Source of the DNA: Solimonas fluminis
GTDB lineage: Bacteria > Pseudomonadota > Gammaproteobacteria > Nevskiales > Nevskiaceae
Length of the DNA stretch: 64,000 nt
NCBI RefSeq assembly: GCF_002930645.1
Contig: NZ_PSNW01000006.1
Span: forward strand, 248,001 to 312,000
Direction of reading: 5' to 3'
The notes beneath the pieces are model-generated. The model worked only from the letters and a program-made list of their open reading frames with translations, was not told where the DNA came from and searched no databases. The stretch's first letter is position 1; every line of letters begins with the position of its first letter. Shown in pieces: positions 41,416 to 50,071 of the stretch. The position numbers were made by a program, and so were the translations under genes.

Positions 41416-44400
41416 ATGCCCACATGCCTCTCCTGCAACAGCCCCAATCCGGACGGCGCACGCTTCTGCAACCAGTGCGGCCAGCGGCTGGATGCCGCGC
41501 CGGCGGCGGCGCGCAGCTATACGCCGCGCCATCTCGCCGAGCAGGTGCTGCGCAACCGCGCGGCGCTGCAGGGTGAGCGCAAGCGCGTCACGGTGCTGTT
41601 CGCCGACGTGAAGGGCTCCACGCGCCTGGCGCAGGAGGCCGGCGCGGAACTCTGGCACTCGATCCTGGACCGCTTCTTCTCGATCCTGTCGGCTGCGGTG
41701 CACCGCTACGAAGGCACCGTCAACCAGTACACCGGCGACGGCATCATGGCCCTGTTCGGCGCCCCGGTGGCGCACGAGGACCATGCCAGCCGTGCCTGCT
41801 TCGCGGCCCTGGAGATGCAGCGCGAGGTGCGGCGCTTCGCCGACGAACTGCGCCTGAGCAAGGGCCTCAACCTGTCGATGCGCGTGGGCCTCAACACCGG
41901 CGAGGTCATTGTCGGCCGCATCGGCGACGACCTGCGCATGGACTACACCGCCCAGGGCCATACGGTGAACCTGGCGGCGCGCATGGAACACATCTGCGAA
42001 CCGGGGCGCATCTACCTGACGCGGCTTACGGCACGCCAGGTCGAGGGCTATTTCCGCCTGCGCGAACTGGGGCCGATGCAGGTCTCCGGCGTCGAGGATG
42101 CCGTGGAGGTCTACGAGCTGGAGGGGCAGAACGCCGGACGCACCCGCCTGGACCTGAGCCTGGCGCGCGCCGGCTCGCCCTTCGTCGGGCGCGAGCGCGA
42201 ACTGGGCCTGCTGCTGTCGGCGCTGGACCGCGTGCGCGGCGGCGACGGGCAGGTGGTGGCGGTGATCGGCAATGCCGGCATCGGCAAGTCGCGGCTGTGC
42301 CACGAATTCGTGCGTGCCTGCGCGGTGGCGGGCCTGCCGGTGCACCGGGCCACCGGCGTGCCCTACCGCAATGCCGTGCCGATGCAGCCGATCCGCATGC
42401 TGGCGCGCAGCCGCCTGGGGCTGGGCGGCGAGGCCGGCGCCGAGGAGGTGCGCCGCATGGTGGCCGGTACCTTCCTGCTGCAGAACCCGGGCCTGGCGCC
42501 GCTGCTGCCGGCGGTGTTCGACTTCCTGGGCGCGGGCGGCGCCACCCTGCCGGAGGACCAGGCGGAGCAGGCACGCAGCCGGTTGATGGGCCTGCTGGCG
42601 GAGCACCTGGCCTGCGTCGACGGCGAGCAGCCGCAGGTGCTGCTGCTGGAGGACCTGCATTTCCTCGATCCCGCCAGCGAGGAGTTCGTCGCGCAGCTCT
42701 GCGCCCGCGTGCGCAGCGGCGGCAGGACCCTGCTGCTGCTGAACTACCGGCCGGACTACGTCAGCGAGAGCCTGATCCCCTGGCTGGACGAGCAGGTGCG
42801 GGTGACCGCGCTGGACGACGCGCAGATCGAGCGCCTCGCCCGCAACCTGCTGGGCGACGATCCCAGCCTGCGGAACCTGCCGCAGACGCTGCGCGAGCGT
42901 GCCGGCGGCAATCCCTTCTTCGTCGAGGAGGCGGTGCTGTCGCTGGCCGAATCCGGCGAGCTGGAAGGCGAGCGCGGCGCCTATCGGCTGGCCCGCGAGA
43001 TCCGCCAGTGGACCGTGCCCGACACCGTGCATGCGCTGCTGGCGGCGCGCATCGATCGCTTGCCGGACGAGGCCAAGACCCTGCTGCAATCGGCCGCGGT
43101 GATCGGGCAGGAGTTCCGCGCGCCGCTGCTGGCGACGCTGGCCGAGAGGCCGGACGAGCAGTTCGAGGAACAGCTCGGCCTGCTGGAGGAGGCCGGCTTC
43201 GTGCACCAGCGCGACGTGTCCGAATACGCCTTCTGCCATCCGCTGATGCAGGAAGTGGCCTACCAGGCGCAGCTGGAGTCGCGCCGCGCCGCCGCCCACG
43301 GCCGGCTCGCGGCGGAGCTGGAAGCGCAGCACCCGCAGAACGCGGAGCCGACCGAGCTGGCGCTGCGCATCGCGCACCACTGGCAGCACGCCGGCGACTG
43401 GCTGCGCGCCGGGCGCTGGAACCTGCAGGCGGCCCGCTGGGCCTCGCCGCGCGACATGCGCCTGGGGCTGGAGCAGTTCCGGCTGGCGCAGGCGCACCTG
43501 GACCGCGCCGCGGACGGCGAGGGCCTGCGTCCGCTGCGCATCCTGGCCCGCTCCGGGCTGATCCGCATGGCGCAGTTCGCCAACGTGCCGGAGGACGAGG
43601 TCGAGAAGGCCTATCACGAGGCGCGGCTGATGGCGGAGGAGGGCGCCGACGTCGCCACCATCGCCGAGTTGATGATGTCCTACGGCACCGAGCAGCTGCA
43701 CCGCGGTGATTGCGAGTCCGCCGCCCAGCTGCAGGGCGGCGCGGCGCGCCTGGCGCTGGAGGCCGGCGAGACGCAGCTGGTCAATCGCTTCCGTCTGGGC
43801 ATCCTGCTCACCCATACCGCCGCCGGCCGCCCGCGCGATGGCATCGCGCTGCTCGACGAGGCCGGGGTGGAATGGCGCACGCGCCCCATCGACGGCGACA
43901 ACTTCATGTCGCGCGCCTTCCATGCGCTGATGCTGGGCTGGCTGGGACAGTTCCGCGAGGCCGAGCGCGAGCTGGCCGCCGCGGCGACCTTCGCCGAGAC
44001 CGACGACCGCACCGCGAGCTGGATCCACGCCAACCGCGTGGACCTGGCCATGCTGACCGGCGACTACCGCGAGGTGCTGGCCTGGGCCGGCAAGGCCACG
44101 GCGCGCTCCAGCCAGTTCGGCAGCCCCTTCTTCGAGCAGATCGCGGCGCGCGTCACCGGCCTCGCGCTGTGCCTGCACCGCCGCTTCGACGAGGCGATCG
44201 AGCCGCTGGAGCGCCTGCTGCCCCTGGTGCGCCCCGGCGCCTACGCACACCAGTTCGAGGCCGGGCACTGCGCCGCCCTGGCCACCGCCTACATCGGCGC
44301 CGGGCGTCCGCTGGACGGCCTGCGCATGGCGCGCGAGGGTATCGCCTCCGGCCGGCGCTCGGGTTCGCGCATCTGGGAGTCCCAGGCGCTGCTGGCCCTG

Positions 44401-44658
44401 CTGCGCCTGCCGCCGGAGTTTCGTGCGCAGGTGGAACCGGAGGCGGCGCTGGCGCGGCTGCGCGAACTGATCGATGCCACCGGCGCCCGGGGCCTGGAGC
44501 CCTGGCTGGCCCTGGCGCAGGCCCATTGGGCTGCGGACGGCGACGAGCACCGCCACCACCATGCCGCGGCGGAAGCCGGGTTCCTGGCGCTCGGCGCGGA
44601 TGCGCACGCGGAGCGCCTGCGCCGCGGCGAAGTGCCCCTGCAGGTCCTGCCGGCCTGA
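41416..44658 (+). CDS. Zinc-ribbon, class III nucleotide cyclase, AAA-ATPase and TPR protein
   Basis: 1080 residues. A zinc ribbon (Cys4, Cys7, Cys18, Cys21) starts the protein. Class III cyclase domain about 55-240: metal Asp64 and Asp108, Asn185 and Arg189 in place. The residues that normally pick adenine are Gln104 and His182, so product identity is open. An AAA/STAND-type ATPase follows with Walker A GNAGIGKS (285-292) and Walker B VLLLEDLHFLD. The C-terminal about 450 residues are TPR-like helical repeats. No membrane segment; cytoplasmic. ATP-dependent sensing through the TPR region is a reasonable reading. Followed by a LolA-like gene and a cyclic-nucleotide-binding exporter. Confidence 0.85.
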   Translation: MPTCLSCNSPNPDGARFCNQCGQRLDAAPAAARSYTPRHLAEQVLRNRAALQGERKRVTVLFADVKGSTRLAQEAGAELWHSILDRFFSILSAAVHRYEGTVNQYTGDGIMALFGAPVAHEDHASRACFAALEMQREVRRFADELRLSKGLNLSMRVGLNTGEVIVGRIGDDLRMDYTAQGHTVNLAARMEHICEPGRIYLTRLTARQVEGYFRLRELGPMQVSGVEDAVEVYELEGQNAGRTRLDLSLARAGSPFVGRERELGLLLSALDRVRGGDGQVVAVIGNAGIGKSRLCHEFVRACAVAGLPVHRATGVPYRNAVPMQPIRMLARSRLGLGGEAGAEEVRRMVAGTFLLQNPGLAPLLPAVFDFLGAGGATLPEDQAEQARSRLMGLLAEHLACVDGEQPQVLLLEDLHFLDPASEEFVAQLCARVRSGGRTLLLLNYRPDYVSESLIPWLDEQVRVTALDDAQIERLARNLLGDDPSLRNLPQTLRERAGGNPFFVEEAVLSLAESGELEGERGAYRLAREIRQWTVPDTVHALLAARIDRLPDEAKTLLQSAAVIGQEFRAPLLATLAERPDEQFEEQLGLLEEAGFVHQRDVSEYAFCHPLMQEVAYQAQLESRRAAAHGRLAAELEAQHPQNAEPTELALRIAHHWQHAGDWLRAGRWNLQAARWASPRDMRLGLEQFRLAQAHLDRAADGEGLRPLRILARSGLIRMAQFANVPEDEVEKAYHEARLMAEEGADVATIAELMMSYGTEQLHRGDCESAAQLQGGAARLALEAGETQLVNRFRLGILLTHTAAGRPRDGIALLDEAGVEWRTRPIDGDNFMSRAFHALMLGWLGQFREAERELAAAATFAETDDRTASWIHANRVDLAMLTGDYREVLAWAGKATARSSQFGSPFFEQIAARVTGLALCLHRRFDEAIEPLERLLPLVRPGAYAHQFEAGHCAALATAYIGAGRPLDGLRMAREGIASGRRSGSRIWESQALLALLRLPPEFRAQVEPEAALARLRELIDATGARGLEPWLALAQAHWAADGDEHRHHHAAAEAGFLALGADAHAERLRRGEVPLQVLPA

Positions 44659-44782
44659 AAAACCGCGTGCCGCCAGCCCTTTGCGAAGCAGCGCGCGAAA
44701 CCCGCGCCGCGGATGCATTATTCTGTCCCGAAACAAACGGCTGCGCTCCTGGCGCCGCCAGAACAGGGGTTGGGAGCGCGTC

Positions 44783-45568
44783 ATGACCAGAATCCTCGCG
44801 GGAATCCTCTTGGCGGCCGCGCCGTTGCTGGCCCCGGCCCAGGGCGCTCCGGCCGCGGGTTCCGCCGCGGCCATCGTCGAGTGCATGCGCGCCAACATCC
44901 CCTCCTCGGTGCAGGTCAAGGAAGTGGAGCTGATCGCCCGCGACCGCACCGGCGGGGAGCGCCAGCTGCGCGGCCGGCTCTATGCCACCAACGACAAGGA
45001 CCGCATCAAGGCGATGCTCAAGATCGGTTCGCCGCCCGACCTGGCCGGCGCCGCCTACCTGATGAAGGAGGGCACCAAGAGCGACGAGATCTACGTCTTC
45101 GTGCCGGCCCTGAACAAGGTGCGCCGCGTCACCGGCGGCAGCATGGACGGTCCGCTGTGGGGCACCGACCTGTCCTACAACGATCTCAAGCAGGTGCAGA
45201 ACGCCTTCTACGATCCCAACGCCAAGCTGGAGGGCAAGGCCACGCTCGACGGCACGCCGGTGCAGGTCCTGCAGTTCTCGCCCCAGCCGGACCAGGCCTC
45301 GCGCTACAGCTCGATCCGCGCCTGGGTGGAGCCCAAGAGCTGCATGGCCCTGAAGGCGGAGTTCTTCGAGGGCCAGACCGTGCGCAAGCGCTTTTCCGGC
45401 AGCGCGAAGGACCTGCGCCAGGCCGGGCCGCACTGGTACCTCTCCGACATGCTGGTGGCCGACCTCAAGGAAGGCACGCAGACGCGCATCAAGGTGACCG
45501 GCGTGGCGGCGGACAAGGACCTGGCCGACCGCCTGTTCAACCCCTCGACGTTCTACGTCGGCAACTGA
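44783..45568 (+). CDS. Outer membrane lipoprotein-sorting protein (LolA-like, TP_0789 family)
   Basis: 261 residues from the ATG at 44783. Sec signal peptide ending APAQG; periplasmic. The beta-rich half-barrel domain runs from VQVKEVELIARDRTGGERQLRGRLYATNDKDRIKAMLKI to FSGSAKDLRQAGPHWYLSDMLVADLKEGTQTRIKVT. This fold takes up lipid chains, as in LolA/LppX. Genes of this family (PF17131) are often next to RND-type exporters, exactly as here, 25 bases before the RND gene. Presumed to shuttle the exporter's lipid substrate. Confidence 0.85.
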   Translation: MTRILAGILLAAAPLLAPAQGAPAAGSAAAIVECMRANIPSSVQVKEVELIARDRTGGERQLRGRLYATNDKDRIKAMLKIGSPPDLAGAAYLMKEGTKSDEIYVFVPALNKVRRVTGGSMDGPLWGTDLSYNDLKQVQNAFYDPNAKLEGKATLDGTPVQVLQFSPQPDQASRYSSIRAWVEPKSCMALKAEFFEGQTVRKRFSGSAKDLRQAGPHWYLSDMLVADLKEGTQTRIKVTGVAADKDLADRLFNPSTFYVGN

Positions 45569-45593
45569 GTCGGGATTCCGGAACGCCCGGCCC

Positions 45594-48308
45594 ATGCAAA
45601 GGCTCACCCGCTGGATCGCGGCACATCCGCTGTACTGCATGGCGGTGGTGGCCCTGCTGTCGCTGCTGGCCTTCGTCACGGTCTACGACCTGCATGACGG
45701 CCGGCTGCGTCTGAAGATCGACCCGACGATCGAGCGCCTGCTGCCGGAGAAGGGCGAGGACCGCGCGGTGTTCGAGCGTGCCCGCGAAACCTTCGGCGAC
45801 AGCGACGCCGTGCTGGTGGCGGTGGCGATGGACGGCGTCTTCACGCCCGAAGGCATCGCCAGGATCGATGAGCTGACCCGGCGCTTCGGCGAGTTGCCCG
45901 GCGTGCGCCAGGCCTCGTCGCTGGCCAATGCACCGAATCCCCTGGCCAAGGGCGACATGCTGGAGATCAGCACCTTCGGAGCGCAGGCCAGCGAGGACCC
46001 GGAGCGGGTGAAGGCATTCCCGGCCGAGATCGCGGCCAATCCCATCTACCGCGACGCGCTGGTATCCAAGGACGGCCGCACGGTGGCCTTCTCGATCTCG
46101 CTGGGCGATCTGAGCGAGGAGGATTTCCGCAAGCAGGATTACACGGGCAAGATCCGCCAACTGGCCCGCGAGGTCAGCGGCGCGGAGCAAATCTGGATCA
46201 CCGGCGGCCCGGTGATCAAGGCGGCCACGGTCGACGCCCTGCTCGATACGCTGGCCTTCACGCTGCCGGCCGTGCTGGTGCTGATCGTGCTGATGCTGCT
46301 GCTGGTCAGCCGCAGCGTCTACGGCATGCTGGCCGGTGCCGCCACGGTGCTGATCTCGCTGCTGTGGACCATGGCCTCGGCCGTGCTGCTGGACATCCCC
46401 ATCAACCTGGTCACGGCCATCGTGCCGCCGCTGCTGCTGACCCTGGGGCTGTCCTACGCCGTGCACCTGCAGGCCGACTACTACGCGGTCAAGGAACAGA
46501 GCGCCGAGGCGCGGGTGCTGCACGTGCTGTCCAAGGTCGGCCCCGGCCTGGTGCTGTCCGGCGCCACCACGGTGGCCGGCTTCCTGGCGCTGATGCCGCA
46601 GGCCCTGCCGGCGATCCAGCAGTTCGCCGGCCTGTCGGCCCTGGGCGTGACCTTCGGCATGCTGCTGACCCTGGTGTTCCTGCCCTCGGCGCTGCGGCTG
46701 CAGCGGCAGAACACCGTGCGCCGGCCGCTGGGCGAGCGCTTCTTCCTGATGCAGGCCCGGCGCCTGGCGGTGTTCGACCTGCGCTGGCGCAACTGGATCA
46801 TCGGCATCGCCCTGCTGACGGTGCCCATCGACCTGTACTTCGCCAGCCGCATCCATGTCGGCACCGAGTACATCAAGAGCTTCCACGAGGACGCCGAGGC
46901 CCGGCGCGACTTCGAGCAGATCAACCAGGCCTTCAACGGCGCCAGCATCGTCTCGATCCTGATCGAGACCCACGTCAACGACGCCCTGACCGATCCGGAA
47001 CTGATCGCCCAGGTGGAATCGCTGCAGCACTGGCTGCGGCGCCAGCCGGAGGTCGGCAGCGTGGTGTCCTACGTGGACCACCTGAAGCTGATCAACCAGA
47101 GCCTCAACGAGGGCGACCCGGCCCACTACGCCGTGCCGCGCGAGGCCGCCGCGGTCAAGCAGCTGCTGGTGTTCGGCGGCAGTTCCGAGATCAAGCGCGC
47201 GATCGACTCGCGCTTCCGCAGCGCCCTGCTGACGGTGCGCATCAACGTCGACAGCTCCGCGCAGATCCAGGACCTGATCCAGCGCGTGGAAGAGCGCCTG
47301 CATGAGCTCAAGCCGCCGCTCAACGCCAGCCTCACCGGCAGCCCGGTACTGGCGACGCGCGCGGTCAACGCCATCACCTCGGGCCAGATCTCGTCGCTGG
47401 CGCTGGCCTCGTTCGCGATCTGGGTGATGCTGTCCTTCATGTTCACCTCGCCGCGCGCGGCGCTGCTGGCGATGCTGCCCAACCTGCTGCCGGTGCTGCT
47501 GTACTTCGGCATCCTGGGCATCAGCGGCATCAGCCTGAACCCCACCACCAGCATGATCGCCAGCATCGTGCTGGGCATCGCGGTGGACGACACCATCCAC
47601 TTCCTGGCGCGCTTCAACGCCGACGCGCGCGCCAAGGGCAACGAGACCGCGGCGGTCAAGAGCGCGCTGGCCAGCATCCTGCGCCCGGTGACCTTCACCG
47701 TGCTGTCGCTGTGCATCGGCTTCCTGGTGTTCACCGGCAGCGAGCTGAAGAACCAGGTGCAGTTCGGCGTGCTGGCCTCGTTCACGCTGTTCGTCGCCTG
47801 GTTCGCGGACATCCTGCTGACCCCGGCGCTGGGCTCCAAGCTGCGCATCGTCACCCTCTGGGACCTGCTGCGCCTGGACCTGGGCCAGTCGCCGCAGCAC
47901 ACCATCCCGCTGCTGTCGGGCCTGTCCCTGCGCCAGGCCCGCGTGTTCGCGCTGATGTCCAAGATGGAGAAGATGCACGAGGGCGGACGCCTGATCCGCC
48001 ACGGCGACCTGTCGCGCGACATCTACGTGGTGGTGGACGGCACGCTGGAAGCCTGGATCGACCGCGGCGGCGAGCGCAAGACGCTGGCCACGCTGGGCCG
48101 CGGCGCCGTGATCGGCGAGGCCGGCTACTTCGGCCAGCGGCGCACCGCCAACGTCGACGCCGTGACGCCGGCGCGCGTGCTGCGCTTCGACTCGCAGGAC
48201 CTCGAGCGCCTCAGGCTGCGCTATCCGCGCATCGCCGCGATCATCTTCCGCAACCTCAACCGCGTACAGGCCGAGCGCATCGCGCGCACCACGGCGATGT
48301 TGCAGTAA
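45594..48308 (+). CDS. RND/MMPL family exporter with C-terminal cyclic-nucleotide-binding domain
   Basis: 904 residues. Two RND halves, each with a leading helix, a large periplasmic domain and a bundle of helices; sterol-sensing-like segments such as GATTVAGFLALMPQAL and SMIASIVLGIAVDDTIHF are typical of the COG1033/HpnN-type exporters that move lipids or hopanoids rather than drugs. From residue about 785 a CRP/CAP-type cyclic-nucleotide-binding domain follows: the phosphate-binding cassette has Gly841-Glu842 and Arg850-Thr851-Ala852 (IGEAGYF...RRTANV), the key ribose and phosphate contacts. Such a domain fused to an RND exporter is unusual. Immediately downstream of the LolA-like gene and 0.9 kb after the cyclase gene. 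Confidence 0.88.
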   Translation: MQRLTRWIAAHPLYCMAVVALLSLLAFVTVYDLHDGRLRLKIDPTIERLLPEKGEDRAVFERARETFGDSDAVLVAVAMDGVFTPEGIARIDELTRRFGELPGVRQASSLANAPNPLAKGDMLEISTFGAQASEDPERVKAFPAEIAANPIYRDALVSKDGRTVAFSISLGDLSEEDFRKQDYTGKIRQLAREVSGAEQIWITGGPVIKAATVDALLDTLAFTLPAVLVLIVLMLLLVSRSVYGMLAGAATVLISLLWTMASAVLLDIPINLVTAIVPPLLLTLGLSYAVHLQADYYAVKEQSAEARVLHVLSKVGPGLVLSGATTVAGFLALMPQALPAIQQFAGLSALGVTFGMLLTLVFLPSALRLQRQNTVRRPLGERFFLMQARRLAVFDLRWRNWIIGIALLTVPIDLYFASRIHVGTEYIKSFHEDAEARRDFEQINQAFNGASIVSILIETHVNDALTDPELIAQVESLQHWLRRQPEVGSVVSYVDHLKLINQSLNEGDPAHYAVPREAAAVKQLLVFGGSSEIKRAIDSRFRSALLTVRINVDSSAQIQDLIQRVEERLHELKPPLNASLTGSPVLATRAVNAITSGQISSLALASFAIWVMLSFMFTSPRAALLAMLPNLLPVLLYFGILGISGISLNPTTSMIASIVLGIAVDDTIHFLARFNADARAKGNETAAVKSALASILRPVTFTVLSLCIGFLVFTGSELKNQVQFGVLASFTLFVAWFADILLTPALGSKLRIVTLWDLLRLDLGQSPQHTIPLLSGLSLRQARVFALMSKMEKMHEGGRLIRHGDLSRDIYVVVDGTLEAWIDRGGERKTLATLGRGAVIGEAGYFGQRRTANVDAVTPARVLRFDSQDLERLRLRYPRIAAIIFRNLNRVQAERIARTTAMLQ

Positions 48309-48324
48309 ACAGACCCCTCGCAAG

Positions 48325-48424
48325 TCCGTTCATGCTGAGCCTGTCGAAGCATGAACGGATTCCTGCCGAAGGTCCGGGTCAATAGCCGCTCGCCCTTCGG
48401 CAGACTCAGGACGAACGGCTTCGG
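48325..48424. repeat. Array of CCTGAGC/TGTCGAAG REP units
   Basis: TCCGTTCATGCTGAGCCTGT and its inverse, GTCGAAGCATGAACGGA, form one unit, followed by CCCTTCGGCAGACTCAGGAC. Same family as 10250 and 17638. Fills the gap between the exporter and SDR genes. Confidence 0.8.
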
Positions 48425-48552
48425 CCGTGGCTGTTTGCATCTGATCGGTAACTCCGCCTTCCATACGGACGATATACATTCCACTGCGTCTGGCTAGAAT
48501 CGTCCGCAGCAGGCATTGCCTGACCGGAAATCATCGTTACTGGAGAATCCCC

Positions 48553-49398
48553 ATGAGTCTCAAGGGCAAGACCCTGTTCATCACCGGCGGCTCGCGCGGC
48601 ATCGGCCTGGCCATCGCCGTTCGCGCGGCGCGCGACGGCGCCAACGTGGCCATCGCGGCCAAGACCGCCGAGCCGCATCCCAAGCTGCCCGGCACGATCT
48701 ATTCCGCGGCGGAGGAGATCGGGAAGGCCGGCGGCAAGGCGCTGCCGATCCTCTGCGACATCCGCGAGGAGCAGCAGCTGGCCGACGCCGTGCAGAAGAC
48801 CGCGGAGACCTTCGGCGGCATCGACATCCTGGTCAACAATGCCAGCGCGATCCAGCTCACCGGCACGCTGCAGACCGACATGAAGCGCTACGACCTGATG
48901 AACGGGATCAACGCGCGCGGCACCTACATGAGCGGGCGCATCTGCATCCCGTACCTGAAGAAGTCCGCCAACCCGCACATCCTGACGCTGTCTCCGCCGC
49001 TGGACATGAAGCCCAAGTGGTTCGGCCCGAACCTGGCCTATGCCATCGCCAAGTACGGCATGAGCCTGTGCACGCTGGGCTGGGCCGAGGAGTTCAGGAA
49101 GGAGGGCATCGCCGCCAATTCGCTGTGGCCGCGCACCACCATCGCCACCGCGGCGGTGAAGATGATCGGCGGCGATCCCTTCCTCAAGCAGTCGCGCACG
49201 CCCGAGGTGATGGCGGATGCGGCCCACGCGATCCTGACGAGGAATTCGCGCGAGTTCACCGGCCAGTTCTGCATCGACGACCTGGTGCTGTACGAAGCCG
49301 GCGTGCGCGATTTCTCGCAGTACGCCGCGGTGCCGGGCACCACCCGCTTCCTGCCGGATTTCTTCCTGCCGGACGATACTCCCGCGCTGCCGGTCTGA
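48553..49398 (+). CDS. Short-chain dehydrogenase/reductase, HSDL2-like
   Basis: 281 residues. NAD(P)-binding fold GGSRGIGLAIAVRAARDGA, NNAS (residues 96-99), catalytic Ser in LTLSPPLDM and Tyr-xxx-Lys in AYAIAKYGM. The SPPLDMKPKWFGPNLAYAIAKYGM stretch and the following VMADAAHAILTRNSREFTGQF are characteristic of the hydroxysteroid dehydrogenase-like 2 group. Substrate is probably a fatty acyl or steroid-like alcohol; no experimental basis here. Confidence 0.87.
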   Translation: MSLKGKTLFITGGSRGIGLAIAVRAARDGANVAIAAKTAEPHPKLPGTIYSAAEEIGKAGGKALPILCDIREEQQLADAVQKTAETFGGIDILVNNASAIQLTGTLQTDMKRYDLMNGINARGTYMSGRICIPYLKKSANPHILTLSPPLDMKPKWFGPNLAYAIAKYGMSLCTLGWAEEFRKEGIAANSLWPRTTIATAAVKMIGGDPFLKQSRTPEVMADAAHAILTRNSREFTGQFCIDDLVLYEAGVRDFSQYAAVPGTTRFLPDFFLPDDTPALPV

Positions 49399-49461
49399 GG
49401 CGCCGTGGGGCAGGGCCGGGGCTACAATGGCAGCCCCGGCCTTTTTCTTGCCCGACGATCC

Positions 49462-49962
49462 ATGTCCCGCTGGCGTCCCCCTTCAGAGAAATCCTCTCCC
49501 TACATCACGGCCGAGGGTCATGCCCGGCTCAAGGGGGAGTTCGAGCACCTCTGGCGCGAGCGCCGCCCGGAGGTGGTGCGTGCCCTGTCCGCCGCCGCCG
49601 CCGAGGGCGACCGCTCCGAGAATGCCGAATACCAGTACCGCAAGAAGGAGCTGCGCGAGATCGACGCGAGGCTGAAGTACCTGACCATGCGGCTGGATGA
49701 AGTGAAGGTGGCCGGCGGGCGCCCTGCCGACCCCTCGCGCGTGTTCTTCGGGGCCTGGGTGGACGTGGCAGACCCGGACGGCGAGGAGCGCCGCTACCGC
49801 ATCGTCGGCGCCGACGAGACCGACGCGGCCGAGGGCCGCATCAGCGTCGACTCCCCCATGGCCCGCGCGCTGCTGGGCAAGGCCGGGGGCGAGGTCGTGC
49901 GCGTGCGCCTGCCTGGCGGAGAGGCGGAATTCGAAGTGCTTTCGGTAAGTTATATCGACTGA
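49462..49962 (+). CDS. greB: Transcription elongation factor GreB
   Basis: 166 residues from the ATG at 49462. N-terminal coiled coil ([55 protein letters not shown]) carries the acidic tip Asp/Glu pair (DRSENAEY) that stimulates transcript cleavage in backtracked RNA polymerase. C-terminal FKBP-like domain: [23 protein letters not shown]... [22 protein letters not shown]. Length and motifs distinguish GreB from GreA. Confidence 0.92.
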   Translation: MSRWRPPSEKSSPYITAEGHARLKGEFEHLWRERRPEVVRALSAAAAEGDRSENAEYQYRKKELREIDARLKYLTMRLDEVKVAGGRPADPSRVFFGAWVDVADPDGEERRYRIVGADETDAAEGRISVDSPMARALLGKAGGEVVRVRLPGGEAEFEVLSVSYID

Positions 49963-50071
49963 AAAGGGGGCAGGCACCACCAGCCTGATTCGCTACACTG
50001 GCCCCGTTCAAGAAATCGGGAGGGACCCCGGCGTTTCCCGGTGGCCATCCCCCGGCGCAAGGAAAAAAGCG

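Noticed and set aside
41404..44949. A long minus-strand frame opposite the cyclase gene.
   Set aside because: Low-complexity Arg/Gln/His composition and no motif; the plus-strand product has zinc ribbon, cyclase and Walker motifs.
45537..48323. A 928-codon minus-strand frame opposite the RND exporter.
   Set aside because: Gln/His/Arg-rich antisense shadow of a strongly supported gene.
49963..50071. Possible c-di-GMP riboswitch before bcsB.
   Set aside because: The gap has GC-rich hairpin-like sequence, but I see neither the GEMM core nor its tetraloop receptor pattern.
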